Assembly (NCBI GenBank): GCA_023269085.1
Contig: JAHFML010000003.1
Location: 1 to 52,862, forward strand
From: a bacterium
GTDB taxonomy: Bacteria; Patescibacteriota; Minisyncoccia; Phycocordibacterales; Phycocordibacteraceae
Direction: 5' to 3'
Length of the DNA stretch: 52,862 nucleotides
This document shows, piece by piece, positions 32,439 to 40,419 of the stretch (its first letter is position 1; every line of letters begins with the position of its first letter). A program made the translations under genes and the position numbers. The notes under the pieces were generated by a model. The model had not been told where the DNA came from and did no database searches. It saw only the letters and a list, made by a program, of their open reading frames with translations.

Positions 32439-33950
32439 ATGCTATCGACAATACTATCGTTCTCGCGAGCTCGCGTGCTGTATGTGGTTATCGGCGCCGC
32501 GGCACTTTCTCTCGGGTGGTACTTCTTCTCGGGTGGCGGGAAGAGCGCGGGGACGACAATAACGATTGTCCCGAGTGACGTGAGCGAGCAAGTGCGCGTC
32601 TCGGGCACCGTGACCGCCGCGCAGAATGTCGACCTCGGCTTCGCAGCGAATGGGCGCATCGCATCGGTCAGGGCGATGGTTGGCGAACACCTCGGCGAGG
32701 GGGCGGTCATTGCTGAGATAGAGAACGGCGATCTCGCCGCGGCTGTTGCGCAGAAGGAGGCGACCCTCGCGGAGCGGCAAGCAGACCTCGCGGCACTCCT
32801 TGCCGGGACGCGACCCGAACAGATTACGGTCGCCTCGACCTCGGTTGCGAACGCGCAAACAGCGCTCCTGAACGCGCTGCAGAACGCCTACACGACGACG
32901 GATGATGCGGTGCATAACAAGGCGGATGTGCTCTTCACAAATCCGCGCACGAGCCCGCTACTCTCCTTCACCGTCACGAGCGCGGCAGTTAAGATTTCTA
33001 CAGAACAAGATCGCGCGAGTCTGGAGCCGGTGCTTATTGGTTGGGCGGCTCTCATAGCAAGACTCTCTTCTGCGGCATCCGCCGGCTCGGCGACGCTCGC
33101 GCAGAAGTATCTCGCACAGGTAACGGCGCTTCTCGCCGACGCGAACGCGGCGCTCAATAACGGCGTTTCTGACCAGACGACGACCACGGCGATGCTCGCG
33201 TCGTATGCGACCGCGCTCGCAACGGCGCGCGCGAACGTGAATGCCGCGACGACGGCGATCGTCGCGGCATCGAGCGCGCTCGCGGCCGCCGAGAAGAATC
33301 TCGCGCTCGAGCAAGCCGGCGCAACGCCGGACGCGCTCGCCGCATCGCGCGCGGCCGTCGCGGCCGCGGCTGCTGATGTCGCGAGCGCGCATGCCGCGCT
33401 CGCGAAGACCCTCGTCGTCGCGCCGTTCGACGGTATTATCACGCGCATGGACGCCAAGGTCGGCGAGGTCGTCGCGCCGACCGCATCAGAGATCAGCATG
33501 CAGAGCGACGGCGTCTTCGAGATTGAGACGTATGTCCCGGAGGTTGCGATATCGGGTATCGCTATCGGCAACCCGGCGACGACCACGCTTGATGCCTACG
33601 GCTCGTCAGTCGCCTTCAGATCGAAGGTTATCGCGACGGATCCTGCCGAGACGGTCAAAGACGGCGTGCCGACCTACAAGGTGACGCTCGCATTCTTCGC
33701 CGCCGATGCACGCATCCGGAGCGGCATGACGGCCAACGTGGTCATCGAGACGGGCATGCTCCATGATGCTATCGTCGTTCCGGTCGGCGCTATCACGACG
33801 AAGAGCGGCGAGACATCCGTGTCGGTCGTCATCCAAGGGAAGTCGATGCCGCGTTCGGTCTCAACCGGAGTATCGCCCTCCTTCGGGCAGGTCGAGATAC
33901 TCTCAGGTCTCGCGAAGGGTGACGTGATTCTGCTCACTCCCGCGCCCTAA
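32439..33950 (+). CDS. Membrane-fusion protein of an ABC exporter (MacA/HlyD-like)
   Basis: The 503-aa protein has one N-terminal membrane helix (residues about 12-30), a barrel and lipoyl half (VSGTVTAAQNVDLGFAANGR), a very long Ala-rich helical hairpin (about 95-320), the second lipoyl half (LVVAPFDGIITRMDAKVGEV) and a beta-barrel and membrane-proximal domain. It would link the ABC transporter to the cell envelope. TATACT ends exactly six bases before the ATG, so the operon mRNA is probably leaderless. The permease and ATPase follow within five and four bases. A MacAB-type role in export of peptides, lipids or drugs is likely. Confidence 0.88.
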   Translation: MLSTILSFSRARVLYVVIGAAALSLGWYFFSGGGKSAGTTITIVPSDVSEQVRVSGTVTAAQNVDLGFAANGRIASVRAMVGEHLGEGAVIAEIENGDLAAAVAQKEATLAERQADLAALLAGTRPEQITVASTSVANAQTALLNALQNAYTTTDDAVHNKADVLFTNPRTSPLLSFTVTSAAVKISTEQDRASLEPVLIGWAALIARLSSAASAGSATLAQKYLAQVTALLADANAALNNGVSDQTTTTAMLASYATALATARANVNAATTAIVAASSALAAAEKNLALEQAGATPDALAASRAAVAAAAADVASAHAALAKTLVVAPFDGIITRMDAKVGEVVAPTASEISMQSDGVFEIETYVPEVAISGIAIGNPATTTLDAYGSSVAFRSKVIATDPAETVKDGVPTYKVTLAFFAADARIRSGMTANVVIETGMLHDAIVVPVGAITTKSGETSVSVVIQGKSMPRSVSTGVSPSFGQVEILSGLAKGDVILLTPAP

Positions 33951-33955
33951 GCGGC

Positions 33956-35212
33956 ATGCTCTCTCTTCTCAACATCCGCGTCGGCTTCTATCTCGCGCTT
34001 CGGCAGATTCGTCGCGCGAGCCGTTGGACGACGACGCTCATCGTCTTCGTGATGCTCCTCACATTCCTTAATCTCGTCGTCGTGACGGGCGTCTTGGTCG
34101 GCATCATCCAAGGCATCTCGAACCAGTACCGCACGCAAGAGACGGGCGATGTCGTCGTCTCATCGCTCGATTCAAAAGATTTCATCGAGAACAGCCCGCA
34201 GATTATCGCGCTCGTGAAGAGTCTGCCCGGCGTCGCGCAGGTGAGCTCGCGCTACATCGCGGGCGGCACCATCGAAGCGAATTACTTCTCCCGCGATCAG
34301 AAAGAGAAGCCGAACGAGACGGGCGCGAGCGTCGACGGCATCAACGTTGCCGACGAGAACGCGTTCTCAAATCTTTCAACCCATGTCGCCGAAGGATCGT
34401 ATCTCTCTTCGAGCGACTATGACACGGTCCTGCTCGGCTCGCAGCTCATCGACCGCTACTCCTTCGGTAAGATGCCGGGGCTGACCCCGCTCAAGAATGT
34501 GTACCCCGGCACGAAGATTCGCCTTACGCTCGGGGGTCATACGCGCGAGGTGGTCGTGAAGGGTATTGTCTCGGTCCCCGCCAATTCGCCTCTCGCCGCG
34601 CGCGTCTTCATGCCGGAGGGCGAAGTGCGCGAGCTCATCGGCCGTGATGATTATGCGGTCAACGAGATCGCGACCCTGCTTCTGCCGGGGACCGATCCGA
34701 TCGCCTTCCGCGATCTGCTCTTGCGAAGCGGCGTCGGCGCGAACGCCAAGGTGCAGACCTTCGAGGACGCGACGCCGAACGGCGTCGCGGAGATTAAAGA
34801 TACGTTCGCCATGATCGGCAACGCCATCGGGTCGATCGGTCTCGTCGTCGCCGCTATCACGATCTTCATCGTCATCTTCATCAACGCGGTCACGCGGCGC
34901 AAGTTCATCGGCATCTTGAAGGGTATCGGCATCTCGGGCGAGGCGATCGAGATCTCTTACATCTTCCAGTCGATCTTCTATGCCGCCATCGGCTCGTCGC
35001 TCGGCCTCCTCTTCCTCTACGGATTCCTCGTCCCCTATATCGCCGTGCACCCGATCGTGCTCCCGATCAGCAACGCTATTATCGTCGCGCCGGTTGCGAG
35101 CACGCTCCTGCGCATCCTGCTCCTCGTCGTCGCGACCATCATCGCCGGTTACCTGCCCGCGCGCATGATCGTGCGGAAGAATACGCTCGACTCTATCCTC
35201 GGCCGCACCTAG
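33956..35212 (+). CDS. ABC transporter permease, MacB/FtsX family
   Basis: The 418-aa protein has an N-terminal membrane helix (about 27-50), a large outer MacB-like core domain (about 51-280) and three C-terminal helices of the FtsX domain (about 285-310, 335-360, 375-400), ending with the conserved GYLPARMIVRKNTLDSILGR. Such proteins use ATP-driven shape changes to drive export through the MacA-like partner rather than moving substrate through their own pore. It is the second gene of the operon. Confidence 0.88.
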   Translation: MLSLLNIRVGFYLALRQIRRASRWTTTLIVFVMLLTFLNLVVVTGVLVGIIQGISNQYRTQETGDVVVSSLDSKDFIENSPQIIALVKSLPGVAQVSSRYIAGGTIEANYFSRDQKEKPNETGASVDGINVADENAFSNLSTHVAEGSYLSSSDYDTVLLGSQLIDRYSFGKMPGLTPLKNVYPGTKIRLTLGGHTREVVVKGIVSVPANSPLAARVFMPEGEVRELIGRDDYAVNEIATLLLPGTDPIAFRDLLLRSGVGANAKVQTFEDATPNGVAEIKDTFAMIGNAIGSIGLVVAAITIFIVIFINAVTRRKFIGILKGIGISGEAIEISYIFQSIFYAAIGSSLGLLFLYGFLVPYIAVHPIVLPISNAIIVAPVASTLLRILLLVVATIIAGYLPARMIVRKNTLDSILGRT

Positions 35213-35216
35213 ACCT

Positions 35217-35924
35217 ATGATTACCGTCAAACAATTGATACGAAGTTTCAAAGATGGCTCTCGCGAGACGCGCGTGCTGAAGGGCATCGACCTCATCGTA
35301 AAGAATGGCGAGTTCGTCGCTATCATCGGCCGCTCGGGAGCGGGGAAGAGCACGCTCCTGTACCAGATGTCGCTCCTCGACGAGCCGAGCGCGGGCGACG
35401 TCATCGTCGACGGCCACTCGACGAATGAAATGTCGACCGACGAAGAAACGCAATTTCGCCTCTTCAACTTCGGCTATGTCTTCCAAGACTATGCGCTCCT
35501 GCCCGAGCTCACGGCGCTCGAGAATGTCGTCCTCCCGCTCATCATGCAAGGGATGCCAATAGCGGCGGCCGAAGAGAAGGCGACGGCCGCCCTGCGCCGC
35601 GTCGGTCTCGACGGCCGCCTCGACAATCTCCCGAGCCAGCTCTCGGGCGGCGAACAGCAACGCGTCTCGATCTCGCGCGCGATCGCGCACACGCCGCACG
35701 TCCTCTTCGCCGATGAGCCGACCGCGAATCTCGACAAAGAGTCGTCGGCGGTCGTGATGCAGCTCTTCGCCGAGCTCCACGCGGCAGGTCAGACTATCAT
35801 CATGGTGACGCACGAAGACGATTTCGCACGCTTCGCCGAGCGCATCGTGAAGATCGACGATGGTATGATTGTGTCTGACGAGCGCGTTACGATTCGAAAC
35901 AGACCGCTCGAGAGTGGCGTATAA
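35217..35924 (+). CDS. ABC transporter ATP-binding protein, MacB/LolD family
   Basis: The 235-aa ATPase has Walker A GRSGAGKST (about 39-47), a Q loop in FQDYALLPELTALEN, the signature LSGGEQQR, Walker B VLFADEPTANLD and the H loop in MVTHEDDFA. All are intact. It is the third gene of the exporter operon, four bases after the permease stop, and supplies the energy. Confidence 0.93.
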   Translation: MITVKQLIRSFKDGSRETRVLKGIDLIVKNGEFVAIIGRSGAGKSTLLYQMSLLDEPSAGDVIVDGHSTNEMSTDEETQFRLFNFGYVFQDYALLPELTALENVVLPLIMQGMPIAAAEEKATAALRRVGLDGRLDNLPSQLSGGEQQRVSISRAIAHTPHVLFADEPTANLDKESSAVVMQLFAELHAAGQTIIMVTHEDDFARFAERIVKIDDGMIVSDERVTIRNRPLESGV

Positions 35925-35952
35925 AGAGCCATAACAATAACTTATGCACGGT

Positions 35953-36438
35953 ATGAAAAAGCTTATGATCGGTGCGACGCTTCTCACCTCGCTCCTCGCG
36001 GCAGGCACCGCCTTCGCCCAGGCTCCTCTGCCGCCGCGCGGAGAGCCGAACGAGACCGGCGAAGCGAGAGGTAGGATGATGGTCAGGCCGGTCGGCGTGT
36101 TCGGTGCGGTCGCGAGCTCGACGCTTCGCGAACGAGAGATGATGAATCTCCCGTCTCGTGAGTATCGAGAAAATGCGACTTCGACGCGCGGCCGCAAGGT
36201 GAATCGTGTCGAGATCGACAAGAAGCGACCAGCTCTCGCGACCTCGACAGCCGCACTCTACCGATTGCGGCAAGAACAGGGAGAGAAGCCGGTTATGCGG
36301 CCGATAAGGACAGCCCCCCAGTTGCACGCAACAACGACAAGCGCGAACAGCGCGTCATCGACACCGCCGCGCCGCGGCTTCGTCGGCGGGATGATGGGCG
36401 GCATCGGCGGCTTCTTCCAACGCATGTTCAGGTTCTAG
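35953..36438 (+). CDS. Small secreted basic protein, 161 aa
   Basis: A clear signal peptide (MKKLMIGATLLTSLLAAGTA then FAQA) is followed by a low-complexity mature part rich in Arg, Pro, Ser and Thr, with a Gly and Met-rich end (RRGFVGGMMGGIGGFFQRMF). The family is not recognised. The ATG at 35944 is also in frame, but MKK gives the more usual signal peptide. It lies 28 bases after the ABC operon and could be an exported substrate or accessory of that exporter; that is inference from position only. Confidence 0.6.
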   Translation: MKKLMIGATLLTSLLAAGTAFAQAPLPPRGEPNETGEARGRMMVRPVGVFGAVASSTLREREMMNLPSREYRENATSTRGRKVNRVEIDKKRPALATSTAALYRLRQEQGEKPVMRPIRTAPQLHATTTSANSASSTPPRRGFVGGMMGGIGGFFQRMFRF

Positions 36439-36460
36439 TTCCAACGCACCATAAGACGAA

Positions 36461-36490
36461 ACAAAAACAGCCCGCATGGGCTGTTTTTGT
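36461..36490 (+). terminator. Terminator before tRNA-Ser
   Basis: ACAAAAACAGCCC pairs with GGGCTGTTTTTGT around GCAT, ending in a T run. Confidence 0.88.
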
Positions 36491-36514
36491 TGTTTGTGAT
36501 ATTCTGCTCTTATT

Positions 36515-36606
36515 GGAGACGTGGCTGAGTGGTCGAAAGCACCTCACTGCTAACGAGGCAGGGACGTTAAACTCCCTCGTGGGTTCAAATCCCACCGTCT
36601 CCGCCA
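36515..36606 (+). tRNA. tRNA-Ser(GCU)
   Basis: Acceptor arms GGAGACG and CGTCTCC pair fully, followed by G and an encoded CCA. A D arm, the anticodon loop CTGCTAA with anticodon GCU, a long variable arm typical of tRNA-Ser, and the T arm GTGGGTTCAAATCCCAC are all present. The last pair of the anticodon stem is an A-C mismatch. Its 3' end is the left border of the genomic island. Confidence 0.95.
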
Positions 36607-38100
36607 AAATTCAAAATCGGAATTGGAAGCCGAAATGGGGTCGCGCCGTAGGCGCGACACAAACGCATTCCCGCCAAAAATTCCTGAATCCAAAAGGTTT
36701 TTCCACGCTCCGCGTGGTTCAAAAAAGACGGTTCGATCCTTAATTTGAAAGTTCGAACCGACTTTTTGAAGTAAACGGATTTTTTCTCCGTTTACTTCCT
36801 CGTTTGCCAATTCCACATTGTATTTCAAAAACTTTTCGGTAAGTTCGAACCGATTATTCGCTTTTTGCTCAAAAGCCGATAATTTCTCTTTGAGAAGCTG
36901 TTTTTGATTAACTAGCGTGCTTTTAGCGCCCCGATATTCCTCTAGCGAAAGTGCGCTCTCTAAATAAGCATTCATCAGCTTCTCAATTTTAGAATCCAAA
37001 AGAGAAATTTCGGCTTTTGTGTTGTCTGCAAAAAGCGTAGACGACTGGATTTCTGATTGCCGATCTTTTGCGTTTTCGGCAATCATCCATTTAGCCCAAT
37101 CGTCTGGCAAAGAAACTTTTTTGATTTCCTTATTGATTTCGGAAGTGATGATTTCCTCGCGAGTATATTTTTGCGAACAAGGATTTTTCCGTTTGGTACA
37201 TCGCAAATAATTATGACCTTTCTGTGTCTCGGTAGTGATGAAGCAACCACACTCTCCGCAACGGAAAAATCCTCTGTACAAAAATGGTTTCAGTCCGCGA
37301 GATTTCGGCTTACTTTTTCGCATCATCACTTCCTGAACGGAATCAAAAAGTTTCTTTGAAATAATCGGTTCGTGCTTTCCCTCAAAAATCTCTCCGTTGT
37401 ACAACATCAATCCTGTATAGATAGGATTTTTGAGAAGTTTTTGATAATTCGACACCGCAAGTTCCTTTCCGCTTTTTCGCTTCAATCCAAGCCCATTAAA
37501 TTTGTCGCGGAGTTCCCGCAAAGTGAAGTTTCCGGTGGAATATGCCTCAAATGTTTTGCGAATAAGTGGAGCAAGTTCGGGGTCTGGCACAATACGCTTG
37601 TTTTTGTTCACATAGCCCAATGGCGACATTTGAGGCCATATACCTTCCTTCACTTTGTTTCTATGTCCACGCTTAATATTCTCCGACAAATTGTCCACAT
37701 AATACTTGGATTGCGAAAAGGCGATTGAGAGCATGAATTTGCCTTGCGGTGTCGGATCAAACCAAAAAGTTGGGAATTTCATTTCAGAAATTACACCAGT
37801 ATCAACGAGGTAGATGATCTTTCCTCCATCTACCGAGTTGCGAGCAAGTCTATCGGGATGCCACGCCAAAATACCAGTGGCTTCACCTTTTTCCATTCGC
37901 TCTATCATTTCATTAAACACGGGACGACCTGGTATTTTGGCGGTCTGCTTCTCGACAAAGACATCAACCACATCAAGCTGTTCTTTCAACGCTAACTCTT
38001 TTAATTCACTTAGTTGGTCAGCAATACTGCGGACTTGTCTGTCTTTGTCATCCGTAGACTTGCGAGTATATATGAAAAACTTTTTGGTTTGATTATTCAT
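36550..38100 (-). CDS. Large serine recombinase (integrase)
   Basis: The 516-aa protein begins with a resolvase domain (FFIYTRKSTDD with nucleophile Ser15, SIADQLSELK, WHPDRLARNSVDGG), then a recombinase domain (NPIYTGLMLYNGEIFEG), a zinc ribbon (CGECGCFI, CTKRKNPC) and a coiled coil. It would integrate or invert DNA between short att sites. ATG 38100 (MNNQTKKFF) is chosen; the frame upstream enters the inverted repeat. The last residues do not look like the family: they are read from the 121-bp repeat and then 57 bases of antisense tRNA-Ser, which supplies the stop. The gene is AT-rich, unlike the surrounding chromosome. Confidence 0.92.
   Translation of the reverse strand: MNNQTKKFFIYTRKSTDDKDRQVRSIADQLSELKELALKEQLDVVDVFVEKQTAKIPGRPVFNEMIERMEKGEATGILAWHPDRLARNSVDGGKIIYLVDTGVISEMKFPTFWFDPTPQGKFMLSIAFSQSKYYVDNLSENIKRGHRNKVKEGIWPQMSPLGYVNKNKRIVPDPELAPLIRKTFEAYSTGNFTLRELRDKFNGLGLKRKSGKELAVSNYQKLLKNPIYTGLMLYNGEIFEGKHEPIISKKLFDSVQEVMMRKSKPKSRGLKPFLYRGFFRCGECGCFITTETQKGHNYLRCTKRKNPCSQKYTREEIITSEINKEIKKVSLPDDWAKWMIAENAKDRQSEIQSSTLFADNTKAEISLLDSKIEKLMNAYLESALSLEEYRGAKSTLVNQKQLLKEKLSAFEQKANNRFELTEKFLKYNVELANEEVNGEKIRLLQKVGSNFQIKDRTVFFEPRGAWKNLLDSGIFGGNAFVSRLRRDPISASNSDFEFWRRRWDLNPRGSLTSLPR
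36601..36721 (+). repeat. 121-bp inverted repeat IR1, left arm
   Basis: It starts with the CCGCCA that ends the tRNA and is a perfect inverted copy of 38122-38242. Inside are two smaller palindromes, GTCGCGCC/GGCGCGAC and CCACGC/GCGTGG. The pair brackets the recombinase gene. Confidence 0.95.
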
Positions 38101-38121
38101 AGAATTGTATTGGCAAACGAG

Positions 38122-38242
38122 TGAACCACGCGGAGCGTGGAAAAACCTTTTGGATTCAGGAATTTTTGGCGGGAATGCGTTTGTGTCGCGCCTACGGCGC
38201 GACCCCATTTCGGCTTCCAATTCCGATTTTGAATTTTGGCGG
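38122..38242 (-). repeat. 121-bp inverted repeat IR1, right arm
   Basis: This is a perfect reverse complement of 36601-36721. It overlaps the start of IR2 by the six bases TGGCGG. Confidence 0.95.
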
Positions 38243-38441
38243 TGTGTATTGGACAAAGTTCGAATGTATTTCGGACAAAATCCGCAGGATTTTGACTAAT
38301 AATCTTTGCGCCTCGCACGCTCCCTTCGGTCGCAATCCCAAAACCAAAAATTTCCTTACTTTTCCTTCTTCGGCGGGGGGTGTGGGGGGAGCCGGCAAAA
38401 AATGGAAAGGAAAATTTTTGGTTTTGGTTCCGACGCTTCAT
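38237..38441 (+). repeat. 205-bp inverted repeat IR2, left arm
   Basis: It is the reverse complement of 44106-44310 with a single base difference. It contains its own inverted arms (AACCAAAAATTT and its near complement) and two runs of six G. It carries no convincing gene. Confidence 0.93.
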
Positions 38442-38476
38442 AATCCAATTATTCACACTTGTATTATAACTTATCA

Positions 38477-38506
38477 TTGAGTCAAAACACAAGAGAATGC
38501 TATAAT
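38477..38506 (+). promoter_or_regulatory. Promoter of the restriction-modification operon
   Basis: TTGAGT (38477-38482), 18 bases, TATAAT (38501-38506). The leader to the XRE gene is about 20 bases. Confidence 0.6.
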
Positions 38507-38533
38507 ATCCGTGTTGATAAGTTTTCATACAAT

Positions 38534-38743
38534 ATGGCAAAATCCACAGCACAAAAATTTGGCGAAAATATGAAAAAAATTCGCCTTGAAAAAAGCATGT
38601 CGCAAGGCGATATTTGCCGAGAGTTAGGTTTAGATAGAGCGTATATAAGCAATGTTGAGAACGGCAAACAAAACCTTACAATCAGTACAATGGAAAAGGT
38701 CGCCAAAGCGTTGGGAGTTAGCATAGATCAACTTTTAAAATAG
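38534..38743 (+). CDS. XRE-family HTH controller protein
   Basis: The 69-aa protein is a single helix-turn-helix domain (KKIRLEKSMSQGDICRELGL, then DRAYISNVENGKQNLTI). It has the size and place of a restriction-modification controller (C) protein, which delays endonuclease expression until the genome is methylated. The ATG at 38534 is chosen over 38459 because the HTH family starts close to the first helix and the earlier start lies upstream of the promoter. It ends two bases before the methyltransferase gene. Confidence 0.88.
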   Translation: MAKSTAQKFGENMKKIRLEKSMSQGDICRELGLDRAYISNVENGKQNLTISTMEKVAKALGVSIDQLLK

Positions 38744-38745
38744 TT

Positions 38746-40419
38746 ATGAGCAAGCTTAAAGACATGCCAAATGTAGACCGCCCGCGAGAAAAATTTCTTG
38801 CGAAAGGTGCCGATGCTTTAACCAAAAGCGAACTTTTGGCGATTTTACTGGGAAGTGGAATAAAAGGCACAAATGTTAAAGAACTTTCGCAAAAAATTCT
38901 GCGAAAATTTGGGAATGGCTTTTTGCATGCAACCGTTGACGAGTTAGTACAAATTCCAGGAATCGGAAAGGCGAAAGCGTTGCAAATTGTTTCTGCGCTC
39001 GCCTTGGCTCGCAGAATACAGGAGGAGCAAAACAGTCCCGATAATCTTATTTTGTCCGCCAAAGACGCATTGTCATTGGTTTCGGACTTGAAAGACGCAA
39101 AAAGAGAAAACCTCGTCTGTTTGTACTTGAATGCACGAAATGCGTTACTTAAAAAAGAAATTGTTTCAGTCGGCACATTGGACAAGAGTTTGATACATCC
39201 GCGAGAAATTTTTGCACCAGGTCTTGAAGCACACGCAGCAGGGGTCATTCTTGTTCACAATCATCCGTCTGGGGATCCAAGCCCGAGCGAACAAGACAAA
39301 CAAGTTGCAAAAAGAATTATTGATGCAGGACAGTTAATGGGTATAAATGTTATAGATTTTCTTATCATCGCAAAAAACGGCTCCCATAGCGTTTTGGGAG
39401 AATTACAAAATACGGAACTAACTAATACGGAATATGTTGCAGAAGGTATTCAATCTTCACTTTTTGATTTAATGGTAGACGCAAACCAAGCATATTTTTA
39501 CGGCGTAAATAATAAGGTTCCAGAAAACAAAGGCAAAAAGGACGCTTTGAAGTTTATAGATCTTTTTGCTGGAATCGGTGGCTTTCATGTCGCCTTTCAT
39601 AATGCTGGCAGTGAGTGTGTTTTTGTCTCCGAATGGGACGAACCTGCACAACAAACCTATAAACATAACTTTTTCAAGCTATCGCCAGAGGTATTTCGCT
39701 CGGGAAATTTTGTCGGCGATATAACGAAAATCAAACCGAATGATATACCCGATTTTGATATTTTGACTGGAGGTTTTCCTTGTCAGCCATTCTCGCAAGC
39801 TGGCTTTAAAAAAGGATTTAACGAAACTCGTGGAACTTTATTTTTCGATATTGTTAAAATTTTAAAAGAAAAAAAGCCCCGTGCTTTTTTTCTGGAAAAT
39901 GTCCGCGGTTTATATAATCATGATAATGGTAAGACGTTTGAAACCATAAAAAGAGTCATAACGGAAGAACTGGGATATTCTTTCTTCCAAAAAATTGTAA
40001 AAGCTTCTGATTTTGGCTTACCGCAACACAGACCCCGCTTGTTTATGGTTGGATTCAGAGATAAATCCATTAACTTCAAATTTCCCGAACCTGTCAAAGA
40101 ACTCAAATATACAATGTCGGATATATTCGGCGGAAAATGCGATAAAGAGGTCGGCTTCACATTGCGTGTTGGTGGACGAGGGAGCAAGATAACTGACAGA
40201 AGAAATTGGGACGCATATCGAGTAAACGGAAAAATCGTACAACTTGGACCAAAGGAAGGGTTAAAAATGCAAGGGTTCCCAGATTGGTTTGAATTTCCGC
40301 AAGGCATTTCCAGCGTCCAGTCCATGAAGCAATTGGGTAATTCCGTCGCTATTCCCGCAATACAGGCTGTTGCTGAAAAAATAATTGAAACATTGAATGA
40401 ATATGATCAAAGAAAATAA
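38746..40419 (+). CDS. RadC-DNA cytosine-5 methyltransferase fusion, 557 aa
   Basis: Residues 1 to about 225 are a complete RadC protein: a helix-hairpin-helix (VQIPGIGKAKALQI) and a JAB/MPN-type metal site (HNHPSGDPSPSEQD). After a linker (about 226-262), residues 263-557 are a full C5 methyltransferase with FIDLFAGIGGFH (SAM binding), GGFPCQPFSQAG (catalytic Cys), FLENVRG, FGLPQHRPRLFMVGF and LGNSVAIPAIQAV. The frame is unbroken and AT-rich throughout. The adjacent HpaII-like endonuclease suggests that the methylated site is CCGG, which is inference. RadC is common on mobile elements, but a covalent join to a methylase is unusual. Confidence 0.92.
   Translation: MSKLKDMPNVDRPREKFLAKGADALTKSELLAILLGSGIKGTNVKELSQKILRKFGNGFLHATVDELVQIPGIGKAKALQIVSALALARRIQEEQNSPDNLILSAKDALSLVSDLKDAKRENLVCLYLNARNALLKKEIVSVGTLDKSLIHPREIFAPGLEAHAAGVILVHNHPSGDPSPSEQDKQVAKRIIDAGQLMGINVIDFLIIAKNGSHSVLGELQNTELTNTEYVAEGIQSSLFDLMVDANQAYFYGVNNKVPENKGKKDALKFIDLFAGIGGFHVAFHNAGSECVFVSEWDEPAQQTYKHNFFKLSPEVFRSGNFVGDITKIKPNDIPDFDILTGGFPCQPFSQAGFKKGFNETRGTLFFDIVKILKEKKPRAFFLENVRGLYNHDNGKTFETIKRVITEELGYSFFQKIVKASDFGLPQHRPRLFMVGFRDKSINFKFPEPVKELKYTMSDIFGGKCDKEVGFTLRVGGRGSKITDRRNWDAYRVNGKIVQLGPKEGLKMQGFPDWFEFPQGISSVQSMKQLGNSVAIPAIQAVAEKIIETLNEYDQRK

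Noticed and set aside
36513-36743. 76-codon plus-strand open frame over the tRNA
   Set aside because: It is translation of tRNA-Ser and repeat DNA; no protein family signal.
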